The notes under the pieces were generated by a model, which had not been told where the DNA came from, did no database searches, and saw only the letters and a list, made by a program, of their open reading frames with translations. A stretch of DNA of 55,712 nucleotides, from NCBI GenBank assembly GCA_015039365.1, contig WION01000348.1:1-55712 (forward strand). The letters run 5' to 3'. Below, one piece after another: positions 1 through 12,189 of this stretch (its first letter is position 1; each line of letters starts with the position of its first letter). The translations under genes were made by a program, and so were the position numbers. This DNA comes from Amanita rubescens. Lineage: Eukaryota; Basidiomycota; Agaricomycetes; Agaricales; Amanitaceae.

Positions 1-3000
1 GATCAGCACATAATGAGATATGATTGCAACTGTTTGATGCATCACCACTTACTAACTGTTAGCAATTTTATGAGATTGACTAGCAGCACAACAAAGACAA
101 TAGTATTGTCACTTACTGCCTATTGATTGTGAGAAGAATGAGTAGTGGAAGAACCAGGGATGTAGTATTACCCACTTCCTGTTAGTCATAAGATGAGATT
201 TTATCATGGTGTTCTGCAGAAGATCACTGCAGCATCACTCACGGCCTTATATGGAGGGCAATATTTGATCAAATCATCTGACAGAAAGATGGCTCTAACT
301 CACTTCCTATCATTTATGGAATGGTATGAGTTGAATGATTAGCAGGGAAACACTGCACTGTCACCTACTTTCTGTTGGTATTGGGGTGATATGTATCCAT
401 CTCAATAAATTGCCAAGCACAAATGCAACACAATATCACTCACTGCTATCTGTTGTTCATGGAATGCAATTACATCCTTCCAGGCAGAAAAACAAAGACA
501 GTAGTGCTACTTACTTCCTGTTGGTCATGGGTGTGATCATTTGATGTAATGAGTCAGACAATGTACCACAAGACATTGTAGTGCCCTCACCAGCTATGTA
601 TGATCAATGCATAATGAGTGATTATACTGGCAGGCAAAAGTTCTTCAGTGTCACTCACATTCTTTTGGCCATTGAATGGGATGGGATGAGATTGCTTGGC
701 AGAAAACACTGCAGTATCACTCACCTCCTATTGGTCATAGAATGACAATGATTAGATCTGGTGTAAACAAGTCACAGAGCCACTCACTATCTGTTGGATG
801 TGATCAGACTGTCTGCCAGAACATCACTTGAGTGTCACTCACTTCCTGTTTGTCATGGGAAGAGGTTCAGGCAAAGGCCATGGAAGAAAGTCACCATGGT
901 ACTACTCACTTCCTGTTGGTTGTGATATGGCATGCAATTAGACTATCTGAAAAGTGGCACACACTTTCTGAAAACCAGCATAAGGTAGATTAATCTGATT
1001 GTCAGGAAGAATAGGATCTGAATGCTAGTAACACTCACTCTCTGTTGGCCCTTGGATAAGATGTAATCACATCATTGCATGATAACTCACTTGCTGTGGA
1101 CTCTGGATTGTGTACATGTGGTGTAGAGAGGCTGTCAGGAAAAAAAGCTACCCCATCACTTACAAGCTGTTGGTTATGCAATAGACATCAGAAAACTGCC
1201 TGACAGACAAAATTTTGTGCCACTTGCTTCCTGAGATAAAGAAACACATGACCAGGCTGCTTCAGTTTGGCCAAAAAATGGTGCACTTTTACTCACAACC
1301 TGTTAACAGATTTCATCAGACTCTCTGCTAGCACATACAGCACCATTATTTACAATCTGTTGATTATTGCACAAAACATGATTAGGATGCCTGATAGGAA
1401 TGACTGCATGTCACCTCCTGTTTGTCATGAGATGAGTCTTGAATAATTGCTTGACAGAAGAACCTGAAGCATGACTTACAATCTGTGGTTGATGTCATGA
1501 GAAGTGATTGGACTACATGGCAGGAAAAGACTGGATTGCTACTGACTTGCTGTTGGTTATGAGATAGGATATAAATACTCAGATCTTAAAGCACTCATAC
1601 CTTCTGTTCATTATGGAGTGTATTGTGATCAGAGATACTGCCTGATGAACATTGCAATGTTACTTACCTGCTGTTGGTCATGATGAGATGTACATGTTCA
1701 AACAAGTGGGATGGGATGAGTTTACTGCCACTCACAAGCTACTCAATGTCACAGTGAGGATGTGTTTCAAAATGACCATGCAGGAACATTGCAGTGTCAC
1801 TCACAAACTGTTATTATCACATGAGATATGATGATTGTATGAGGTGGTAACAAATTTTACTAACATCCTGTTATGATAGAATGTTGTGATCAGATTCCTA
1901 GAAAAAAAGTGCAGCAATAATACCATAGTCTATTGATCATGGGAAGAGATATCGATCAAACTGCATGAATGAAAAATGTTGCAATGTTGCTCACCCACTG
2001 CATATGTTGAGAGTGAATCAAATGAGACAGCTAATGGAAAATCACTGCAGTATCACTCAACTATCTGTTGGTATGGTGTAAGATGTGATCAAAGTGTCTG
2101 ATGGAAGACACTGCGTACTACTCACTTCCTATTTGTCATGGAATAAAATACATATCATCAAGCTATATGTGAGAAGAAATGCCATGCAACTTACTGACTA
2201 TTAGTCAAGAGATTAGGTGTACCAGTTTACTTGCAGTGAAAAATTCATGCCAGAATTACTCACTTCCTGTCAGTCATCAGGCAGCATGTGATCAGACTAG
2301 AGCATCTGGCAAAAAGTACTGCTCACCTGCTGTTGGTCAAGGGATGAAATGCAATAAGACTACCTGGCAGGGAAAGGGTAGTGTTGCTTACCTGCTGATG
2401 GTCATTGAATGAGATTTGATCCAGTTACTTGGCAGAACAACATTGCAGTGACTGTACTCACTTGCTGTTGGTGATGGATATGATGTCATCATTGCCTAGA
2501 AACAATTCCTGCAGTGTTACTCACAAGCTGCTCATACATCATGAGATTTGGTCAGATCAGCCAACAGGAATTACTCACATCCTATTGTGTAATAAGGAGT
2601 GATCAGACTATTACTGCAAAGATTCCAAAGTCACCCACAACCTATTCCCATCATACATATGAGATGTGATCAAAAAATCCTATATCATCACAACTCACAA
2701 CCTGTTGGTCACCAGAAATGTAATGAGATTGGCTCCCTGATACAAAAGTGTTTATTGGCACTTACACTCTGGAGGTCACATTATGAAAAGGATGGATGAG
2801 AGAAAAGCACTGCAGTAACTTACAGGCTGTTGGTCATGGTAAGACTACATTTCTGAAGGCCACTGCAGTGTCACTCACCCACTGTTTGCCATTGATATGA
2901 TGTGATTATCTTGTTTTCATAAAGTATGCTGGCCCTACTCACCCACTATTGGTCATAGGATATGATGCAAACAGATGAGAAACAGGAAACAAAGCATCCA

Positions 3001-4783
3001 CTCCTACTCACTTCCTGTTTGTCATAGAAGATTAATTTTATCAGACTGCTTTGCGGAAAATTGCGGGCCTCCTGTCATCATAACATTGGATGTAATCAGA
3101 CCCCAAGTAATAAAAAAACAATGCAGGATCACTTACAAGCTTTGGAATGGCATGTGGTATCATCAGAGCATTTAAGACAAAAACTGCACTGGCACTTACA
3201 ACCTATTTATTATGAATTGAGACAGGAATTAGAATGTCTGGTAAAAGGACTCTAGTGTAACTGACAGACTGAATGACAGGTAATCTGAGGCCCCAAAGAA
3301 CATAAGTGAAGTTCCACTCACTTGCTGTTGGTCATCAGAAGAAAAGTGATTAAATTGGCTTGTATATGTCACTTGCCCACTATTGATCATGGGAGAAGTT
3401 TTAATCAGTCTTCCTGGCAAAAATACTTTGCTCACTCCCTGTTTTTTTTAGGGTGAGGTGTTCAGGATATATAAAGAAAATCAGCACCACTCACAATCTG
3501 TTGGCCATATGTGGTCAAACAGCCAGGAAGAGGCAGTTTTACTCACTTGCTGTTGTTGGTTATGGATGTGATGTGATCAGGCCACTCATTTGAGAGATGT
3601 GTCACTCACCCCCTGTGATTCATTAATGAGATGTGATAAAATTGTCCAGTAGAAAATGCAACACTGTTACTCACCCCCTGTTGTTATGTGATAAGATGTA
3701 TGTAATCAATTGCCTGACAGAAAAATACACCACAGTCACTCACTTGCTATTTGTCATAAGACATGGTGCAAGAAAACTGTGAGGATACCTAGTGTCACTC
3801 ACAAGCTATTCCCATGGGATGAGGTGTAATCAGTCCATCACAATAAAAATATCACAGCATCGCTCACAATCTGTCAATAATGGGTGTGATGTATCAGACT
3901 GCCTGACAAAAAAGCAATGCAGCATCATTTATGGACCTTCTGTTGTGAAGTATGGATGTGGTTAAATTGTTCAATAGAGAATAGTGAAATTACCCTCACT
4001 TGCTGTTGGTCATATTATAATACAAAGATTGATTGTGGTGCAGAAGGCCAAGGACTCCTGGCCACCCACCTTCTGTTGGAATGGGATGAGATTCAAATGC
4101 TATTTCTGGTAGTAATGTAGATAGCTCACAAGCTAATGGTCACAGCATGAACATCATCAGATTGTCCACCAGAGCAAAACTGTATTGTCTTGCTCACTGT
4201 CTAACAATCATGGGACAAGTTTCATTAGACTGCCTGGTGGAAAAATGACAACTGCAGAGTCATTTACTTGCTGTTGGTTGTGGTGGGTGATATGATTAGA
4301 TTTCTGGGCAGGAAAAAAGACTATTGTGTCACTTACTGACTAATCATATCATGAAATGTGATTAGGCTGTCTGGAAAAACACAATGCAGGATCACATACA
4401 TGCTGTAGTACTTAGTATGATCAAACTGTTACAAAAAACATACTGCAGTATCACTCACTTCCTGTTCATGATAACGAGGTATGATCAAATTTCCCAAAGA
4501 AATGATGCTGAAGCATCACACACAAGCTGTTGGGAGTGAGATGTAATGTGATTAGAATTTCTAAAACACTGTAGTGTCAAGCCATGTGTCTTACATTTTT
4601 TTCATCCTGTTCAATGTGCCATGATTGAGCACATCAGTGCAAGGGGATGTCAATACACTTACAACCTATTACATACTTCAATTTTTGCATGCCTCATTAA
4701 TATTGAAGGAACATACTGCTACAATACTCTATCCTTTATCTTAGATTTTTTAACATTCCCATTAGAGGGTGCCACACACTCAC
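1..4783 (-). repeat. Tandem array of ~73 homologous introns separated by one-codon micro-exons
   Basis: Diverged units recur about every 64 bp (range ~52-76). Read on the minus strand, each unit is a complete fungal intron. It starts GTGAGT or GTAAGT, has a branch-like CTGAT, CTCAT or CTTAC near the 3' end, and ends CAACAG, AATAG or AAG. Between the acceptor of one unit and the donor of the next lie exactly 3 nt, and these 3 nt vary while both flanks stay conserved. Three exons are longer: 6 nt at 444 and 1924, 12 nt at 4595. Other low coordinates include 53, 117, 176, 243, 304, 369, 515, 591, 659, 725, 788, 843, 910, 1039, 1164, 1297, 1480, 1601, 1805, 1995, 2126, 2264, 2462, 2699, 2943, 3137, 3322, 3547, 3744, 4000, 4268, 4459 and 4663. 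A few donors are GC (1228, 3377) or weak (3069, 3937). The array is in phase with the GTPase exon ending at 4784 and runs off the left edge. No transcript evidence is available. Confidence 0.8.
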
Positions 4784-6055
4784 CCAATAGTGTGGAAAGT
4801 GGATCAGAACCAACATGAAAATTATCTTCCATCTGGAATCCCCTGTGGCCAAAATACATCTAAAGATTGTGAAATTCAGAGTAATGATCCTAATGTGATT
4901 TCTTACTTCAGTGCAGCTTTGATGCAAATATTGACATTGTTCATCTGTGTTGAGACAAACAACTGGAGAAGACTAGCATCATCAATTACATCAGCAGTCC
5001 TCTCAGTCAATTCTGGACAGTTATTCCCTGGAATATCCATATCTGTTGAGCAACATTAGGACACAATATATTTAGGTTTTTTGTTTTAATTTCTACCTTC
5101 CAATCGCACATAGGCTTTTGGGGGATATCTTGTACTCAGGACTTTAGGAAGATAAACTCCCTGAAAAGTCTTATCAGCATTTTCTCTAGCCTTCTCCCAC
5201 TTATCTTCAGCTTCATTCAACTGAGTAGATTCTTGAATTATTTGACCATCAAATTTGGTGAATATCACTACCAAAGGCACTGCAAATGTATCATTCAGTT
5301 GAGAGTTGCAAAAAAAGGCTGAGAGGCAGCTTGCCAACTCAACCAAATATTATGACAATGTGTAATTGGCTGCAGGACTAACCTTTCCCAATGCCTTTGG
5401 CAAAAAATTCAAGCTCTGCAGATAGAAGAGGACGAGGACTGTCCATGGGTATGCAGTACCTATAAAAAGCTTAGCCTGTTTACTGTTGAAAAGAATAAAC
5501 AACATAAATACCAAATTGCATGTAATTGATCTTTAACTCGAGTTGCACTTGACCTCTTATCAATAAATTTCCAGACATTCATTAATTCCTCGCTTGCACC
5601 AGCTTCAAAACCCTGAGAGTCATGGAAGATAAAGTTGCTTCCAGGGTATGTAATTTGGTGTTCAATATCATGAATGCCTCGCTATAATCTATTGCATCTG
5701 ATCCAATTGTTCATTCTCATAAGTCAACTCACCTCCATTGATGGTGTCAAATGTATGGTGGAAGGAACCAATTGTTGATCTAAAGCACAGTGAATACAGA
5801 TACATAAGTAGGTGAGGGTTTAGTTTAGCTCACCATTCTGATCATAAATGACAGGCTCTGTCCCACTTTCTACACCACAGACCTTCTCAAGAATGGTTGT
5901 TTTGCCTGCATTGGCCCTTCCTATGATAAGAATCCGAAAATGGGGGCATTTGTATTGTTCCTTAAGCACTTTGATATATCCCACATCAGTCTCTGCAAGG
6001 CACAAGTCTGAATATTTGACATACCTGATACATGTGCACCAGCAGTCTCTGTCAT
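4784..6055 (-). CDS. P-loop GTPase of an expanded agaricomycete family; ordinary exons 1-8, continuing into the micro-exon array
   Basis: Hand-spliced exons are 6055-6025, 5992-5834, 5779-5733, 5681-5512, 5459-5383, 5279-5097, 5042-4907 and 4859-4784. All phases agree, giving 293 residues without a stop. The G1 P-loop GRANAGKT is at residues 35-42, the G3 motif DSQG at 100-103 and the G4-like TKFD at 169-172. A hydrophobic stretch at about 280-287 precedes FPHYW. The motifs resemble the many uncharacterised GTPase-like proteins of Agaricomycetes, so GTP binding is likely but the cellular role is unknown. The start ATG at 6055 needs a 32-nt first intron, which is very short; a later start is possible. 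The last exon ends in TGG followed by GTGAGTG, a good donor, so the reading frame is handed to the micro-exons at 4663 and below. Reading through instead gives 15 more residues and a stop at 4736-4738. Confidence 0.82.
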
Positions 6056-8181
6056 TGTCTCTGCTTGTACAATATGGGTTTCCAGCAATAGGAAGTAGCA
6101 GAAAAGTAATAATGAACTGGCGGGCCTACACGTGGAGTCACCACCAGCAACTGCCAGGGATCAAGGGGCTAATGAACAAGGTGAAGCTTGAAGGATGACG
6201 TGCTACAGAATTAGACTATGGGAAGTAACAGTCACTGCGTCAAAATTGAGAACGGTATGCAACGTTTGATACAATGAGGTCGAGACTCGACTGTGAATGC
6301 GCAATAGAAAAGTTGGGACGATGGGCTGGAGCGTGAGCGTGCGAGGCAAGCGATGATAAAGAATGGGTTAGGGTTGATAAGATGCCCTTCCGATCGTGTC
6401 CGAGCTTCGCGCCTTCGGAACTACATCTAAGGCTTCCTCATTTGGGAGTTATAGACATCTGATCGAATCCTCATGTACCTGCCAGTGATATCGCTCAGGA
6501 TCCCTTTACCATTCATCTCGCGATATATCACATATGAATATTCGTGCGACACCTAGCTCTGCGCGTTCACTACTATGTGTGATGTCCTCTTCGATTAATT
6601 GGATGAAGAAGCGGCACGTAGACCATGGTCCCGACTGGTCATTGTGCTCTGAAGGTCCCATCAACATCGATCGCGGGCCCAACATGAAGTATAACCGAAG
6701 TCCTGTTTGATTTGGACGTCATCTAGCGAAATCAATGGTGAAATATTCAGGTGTAGACCGCTAATCCCAGGATCCGTCCAAATCGCACTGGAAATATCGG
6801 CCGCGCAAGCCACCATCTATGCCAACGTGAGTCGCTAGTACAGCCATATGTTGATAAATGGGGTAACGAGATTCATCGATTGCTGTTGGTGTGCTATATA
6901 AGCAGTTGCGGGATATGATTGCATAGAAAGCTCTGTGAACGTTCGTAAATTCAGCTAGGCGAGTTAAAGAAAGACAGTCGGGAAGCTTGATGGCGCGACC
7001 CCGCCACGGCGAAGAACGTTCTTTGCCACGCCAGCCCAAGACTCCAGTATCACCGTATTGGAAGTTTTATTCGTCCTTGGTGTAGTTGACGTAAGTGGAA
7101 CTCTGCTTCGAGTCGGAGATGCACTGGCGTTGCTGTATGACGAAGTAACTGCCCCTAAACCCGATACTTTTTGTCGCGGGTCTCAAGAGGGGGACGTTGA
7201 CATAGAAGACAGTAACCGAGATGGGGTATGAGATAGCCTGCTGCCGCAGAATATAGATAGATGGGATCTAAACATCACATCAATAATGTATCGTAAAAAA
7301 TCGAACCAACAAGAAAAGAGTCTTACCCCGCCACCTTCAATCCACCGTTCTAACTTCTCATATGCTTTGGCGGAATGACAGAATCCGCAGAATGCCTCAC
7401 CCCTCCTGTCATGTTAAATCCTCTGCATCGCGGAATCACCGGCTTGTCCGTGGTCATCATGCTGCGCGGGGCTGATTGACGCTTGCGTTCTGGGCAGCGC
7501 GCTGAAGTGCAGATGGGATGGGGGGCCGTGTTGGGAAGAACGCTGGTGATGATCTGCTTGACACGTTGCAGGAACGGACTGTCGGGCCGGCACGACGGCA
7601 CGGCTACGTGACACAACCGCCCAGCGCCATGACTCCCATTCAGCGTTCTAAATTTCTTGAAACTCTCGTTTCAAGAGCTTCCCCGTCAAGCAGATGTTCC
7701 GAAAATGCAAACTGATTGCGCGTGTGAGTAATCGAACGCGCTTGACAGGGTTCACAGACGTAATTTTTCCATTCATGGACGTAGACATGACCTACACGAA
7801 GCAGGAAACCCTCATCTCAATTCATTGGAGGCTGTGTAAAGACAACTCACATTGGAGCGAATACGTACGTCGGGACCCGAGGTGAGTTCATATTGTCGCT
7901 ATGCTTATCACCAATTTGACCAAAGGCAGTTAGACACTGTTAGGCATCGTCTAACATAGACACGCCGATACTGCATGACCGACGCCAAGATCAACAGGAA
8001 TCTATGGAGCTCCCGCTTATGCCCATTCTTTCAGCATTCCAACAGCGCCAACTTACGTCTTTTACGGAGCCATAAACTGATAGCAATCATGTGCAAGCAC
8101 TTTTTCACGCATGGCCCCATACAAATATCATGCTTAGGTGAAACGGTGTCATTCTCATTGTCTTCCAGTCCCCCTTCCACG
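6056..8181. other. Intergenic region, no gene recognised
   Basis: Base composition becomes more GC-rich right of about 6.1 kb. Short open frames on both strands (for example 6761-7039 minus and 7350-7616 minus) show no motif, no convincing splice partners and no resemblance to a family I know. The last few hundred bases probably contain the promoter and leader of the FAD oxidase gene beginning at 8182. Confidence 0.5.
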
Positions 8182-10150
8182 ATGGCATATGCTGTGTGGC
8201 TACTACTGTCCATTCTGCTTTCCCTTGGTTCTGCCAAGCAGCAGCCATCTTGTCGATGCTTATCGTATCAACCGTGCTGGCCGTCTACGTCCGACTTTGC
8301 CCAACTCGAATCTCAACTCTCTGTACCATTGATCAAGCCCATTCCCCCTGCCTCTGCTTGCTACCCGCCGTCTCATCCCTCCGGGAACTGCGCCGCAGTC
8401 CAGGAACACCTGACTGACGCGACTTGGCGCTCAAATCTACCAGGGGCGATGCAGATACTCAACTTTGAGAGCTACGTTTTCAAAAACGGTACCATCGATG
8501 CATGTTATTATAACACGACCCTCGGATATCCATGCGAGCAGGGGAATATACCAATCCTCGGTGTAGAAGCACAGAAGGTCAGTGATATTCAAGCCGCGGT
8601 CAGGTTTGCAAAGCAGCACAACTTGAAGCTGATCATCAAGAATACTGGGTATGTCCAAATGCCTACGAAACATTCTCTGCCATTGACGTCGTTGTTTCCA
8701 AAGCCATGACTTTTTGGGTCGAAGCGCCGGTCGCGGCGGGTTCATGTTATGGACGCATAAACTGAAGGACATCACTTACGACGACTACTTTGTCCCAGAC
8801 GGCGCGCCTTTTACCGAATCATATAAAGGTATGGGGTTATTTATTGATTTAAACACGTTTTTTAGTGACATTTGCAGCTCTTACAATCGGCGCTGGGGTA
8901 CAATGGTCAGAAGCCTATGCCGCCGCAAACGCCAGCGGACGTTTCGTACTTGGCGGAATATCTGGTGGAGGGTCAGTCGGGGCTGCTGGTGGATGGATTC
9001 TTGGCGGTGGTCACAGCGCGTTTTCAGCCAAATATGGACTAGGTGCGTAAGTCTGCCGCCTCGGATGCATATAACTGAAGTCCTGCACAAGGTGTGGATA
9101 ACGTTATTCAATTCACACTCGTCCTTGCTTCGGGCGAATATGCCATCGCAAATGATTACAAAAACAGTGACCTCTTCTGGGCCTTACGAGGAGGCGGCGG
9201 TGGCACATTTGGTGTCATCGCGACTGTTACTTATCGCACCCACGAGGTCCTGCCATTCGCCTCGTTCAACTCCAGCGCTACATTTGCAACCCCCGAAATT
9301 GCCAAGAAATTCATGACGGAATTCATCCGCCTTCACCCAGATCTTTCAGATAAAGGATGGGGTGGTTATGCTTCTTGGTCCAACACGTCCTTTAACCATG
9401 TTTATATTGGTCCCAACATATCAGTACTTGAGGCGAAAAAGACGTTTTCGCCGTTCATCGAACCTGCGAAATCCATTGCGAAAGACTTTCAGTTCGAATT
9501 CGGAGATTTCAGCTCGTTTTACGAGTTTGAGCATCTCTTCCTCAGCACGCCAAGTGGTTCTGGGGGGTTATTGGAACTCACATCGAGGTTGATGTCTCGA
9601 AAGAAGGCCCAGGAGGAGCCTGAAAGGGTTGCCGAGTTGACGCTTGCCCTCGGCGTCGGTTTCTCGCAAGTCACCACCTTTTTACCGTTCAAGCCTAAGC
9701 TGATGTCGGTCTTAGCTTTGTCGCTGGGGGTACTGTTGCACGTGTCGACCCTGATAATGTCGGACTTAATCCAGCATGGAGAAAGGGGCTTGGAGTACTG
9801 ACCGGCGGAGCATCATGGGATGAAGGCACCTCAGCGGCCAAGATAGAGGTGTTAATACGGGATAGCCTCGATCAACTCAACAATTACCTGGACAAGGTAT
9901 CTCCAGACTCGGGCACCTACTTCAACGAGGTACGAGGCGTCACATTTGACGCAAAGTCGAATGGAAAACTAAAATTCGAACCATTTAGGCTTCCTTACAT
10001 GAGAGAGACCCGAAAAGGACGTTTTTTGGCTCCCATTACAATCGCCTGAGGCAAATAAAGAGGAAATATGACGCTGGTGACTTGTTCTTGGTTGCGGAGG
10101 GTGTTGGATCGGACGAATGGGATAAGTCACTGGATTGTCGCTGGTCTTAG
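8182..10150 (+). CDS. Secreted FAD-linked oxidase, PCMH/berberine-bridge-enzyme-like
   Basis: Six exons (8182-8648, 8704-8828, 8878-9042, 9092-9658, 9700-9929, 9989-10150) give an uninterrupted 571-aa protein. ATG 8182 was chosen because it opens a clear signal peptide (MAYAVWLLLSILLSLGSA), placing the enzyme outside the cell or in the secretory route. NTGHDFLGRS carries the conserved His (residue 157) that binds FAD covalently in this family. The Gly-rich stretch GGISGGGSVGAAGGWILGGG is the dinucleotide-site signature. The C-terminal SPDSGTYFNE and KRKYDAGDLFLV are typical of the BBE domain. The Cys used for bicovalent flavin attachment in classical BBEs appears absent, so attachment is probably through His only. 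Substrates of fungal members include carbohydrates, alkaloids and polyketide intermediates; nothing here decides between them. The fifth intron (9659-9699) is only 41 bp. Confidence 0.9.
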
Positions 10151-10745
10151 TAGGAGCTATGCCAAATGGTACCACGCATGAAAGCACGGCTCTACTACTT
10201 TACATAAATATTCAATTGAGATTGTCTGCTTTCCATATTCCATGCCCTGCCCCAACGACCATTTCATTTTCATTGAGTCGTTCGCCTGCACATAACCTCC
10301 CGTCTAGCCACGCTTTGAGTCCTAAGCTTCAATTCTTCCGATCGCCTGTTTGCAAATGTACATGCTACTGATGATCTACATATATCAATCAATTTTGTTC
10401 AATATGCAACAGATGCGGCTCACACTGTGCAACTCGCTATGGCCGACTTGATGATAGAAAACCCTTAGACAACGCGCACGGAGGACTACGGGTCGGATCC
10501 TGCCGATCGCCACGTTCACAGACCGAGTGGCAATGACGCGGACGGGGACACGCGCGGGACTTGCGTAACCCTAGTAGAACCCCAGCCATTGGCTCAATTC
10601 ACAAATCACACAATGTGTTGACAAGACATAACTATTAGTAAGGACGTACGGAGTCAACGCTTATCTAGTAGTAGAAATAGCAATAGTAACAGGACGGTAA
10701 CTGACCAGGAGAGCATGACGTCGACGACGCTCGCGGTGACGCTCC
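10151..10745. other. Intergenic region between convergent genes
   Basis: This lies between the stop of the FAD oxidase and the stop of the minus-strand gene at 10746. It presumably holds both 3' ends. I see no further gene. Confidence 0.5.
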
Positions 10746-11748
10746 CTAGCGCCTCCTCTTCTTAGCGCCTGTTTTATTAGTGCTCGCTTTCCTCTTCTTA
10801 CTAGTAGAGCCTCTTTCATCGCTGCTTGCTTTCCTCTTCTTACTAGTAGAGCCTCTTTCATCGCTGCTCACTTTCTTCTTCTTAGCGCCTCTTTCATCAC
10901 TGCTCGCTTTGCTCTTCTCTCTAACAGCCTCTTCCCCACTGGTCTCTTCCCCACTGATCTCATCCTCATCGGAACGACCGTAGTAATCTTCCTCCCCCTC
11001 ATCTTCCTCATACACGCGCGGACGCCCCCCTTTTACCGACCGCTCCACACTCCTAAACCTGGCCTCCATCCCCAACCGGTCCCGCTCTTCAGCCGTCAAC
11101 CGCCACTCCTTCCCCTTCACCAATCGCTTCCCCAGATAATAGCCGGACCACGAACTGTGGCCCCCTCCCGAAAGGTGCCAGTCAAACACCAAAAACGGGG
11201 ACCCATTATCATCCAGCACCACCGAAACGCCCACTGCATTGCCCTCCGTATCCAACCATGTTGCGCTGTCCTCGTCATCCTGCTCCTCATTCAGCAGCAC
11301 CTCCCAATAGCTCTCCACGACAGCCGCGTTCGAAGACTTCCCCTTCCGCACATGCCGCATGCCGTCAAACGCGACCGTGCACGTACCCCAGGCGATGTGC
11401 CCGCTAACGTCCTCGGGCGCGACTGACTGGCCGGGACGGTGCTTTGCAGCGCCGAGTATGATGCTGTGCCTCGCGATGAAAGCCGCGTCATCCTTGTAGT
11501 CGCTGCGGTGCATATCCTCGACATCCCCGCCCCACTCTGGGTCACCGCTGAACAGCCAGACGTAGGTGCCCAGGATGTCGGCAAGCCGTGTGGGGGTGTC
11601 GCGCATTTCCTGTGTAAGTAGGTTGAGAAACATGCGAAACTTTTGCAGGGTTTTTTCCCGCCCAAGTCTAAGAAGTACTCACAACTCCTGCAACGACTGC
11701 TTCATATGAGTCATCCCAATATTTCGGAGCGTCGCGCGGCCTGGCCAT
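10746..11748 (-). CDS. Hypothetical protein with an internally repeated basic tail
   Basis: Two exons, 11748-11683 (22 codons) and 11609-10746, encode 309 aa. The intron has donor GTGAGT and acceptor ACACAG, and the first exon opens MARPRDAPKYWDDSYEAV. The central part (about residues 25-190) is a mixed, Trp-rich globular region with no motif I recognise. After an acidic segment comes a Lys/Arg/Ser-rich tail in which SSDERG followed by a run of Lys recurs four times. At DNA level two of these units are near-identical ~42-bp repeats (10778-10862). The tail looks like a string of nuclear-localisation or nucleic-acid-binding segments. Function unknown. The repeat could be polymorphic in length. 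Confidence 0.6.
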
Positions 11749-12189
11749 TGTTTATGGCCAAGTTGGTCTTCGTGGAGCTATATAGAATTGAAATTGGGTT
11801 TTCCCACACCAATAAAACGCGTACGTGTAAAACTCCCGTAATGAACAAGGAAAAACACTGAGACGCGCGATGACAGAACTAGAGCGTGTATTCGCTATCG
11901 AGAGTGAGATGCGATGGCAGGAACTCCGAACGAATGAAAGAAGCAAGTAAGTTCAGTAAGTACGTTCGCGCGGTTGAAGTGCCTTTTATATCCTATTTGT
12001 ATCTGTTTGTTGTATGCAACTGTCAAGAACGAATCCTCACTGTTTCTGATCGGCAGCTTTGTGCAATCTGAGGAGGGTGGAAGATAAGGCACTCCACTTA
12101 TACACCGGCTCACAGCTCGTTTACGTACTCCTGACCCATGACCGTAATGGTTGATTTAGATTCTACTGCTTCACGAACGTGTTTAAATT

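Noticed and set aside
335..4120. Short plus- and minus-strand open frames inside the array
   Set aside because: They are 60-80 codon chance frames crossing several repeat units, with no relation to the unit boundaries.
1..4665. CRISPR-like or ordinary satellite array
   Set aside because: Periodicity and variable spacers are superficially similar, but the variable part is only 3 nt, flanks are splice sites, and the host is eukaryotic. A plain satellite does not explain the conserved splice sites, the multiple-of-three exons or the phase link to the GTPase gene.
4666..4783. An extra micro-exon of 2 nt near 4713-4714 (between CATAC and CTACAAT)
   Set aside because: It would shift the frame of all following codons. 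A single 118-nt intron keeps phase, so I prefer that, though the spacing would have allowed one more exon.
7975..8181. Upstream extension of the FAD oxidase reading frame
   Set aside because: The frame is open to 7975, but starting at 8182 gives a proper signal peptide directly at the N-terminus.
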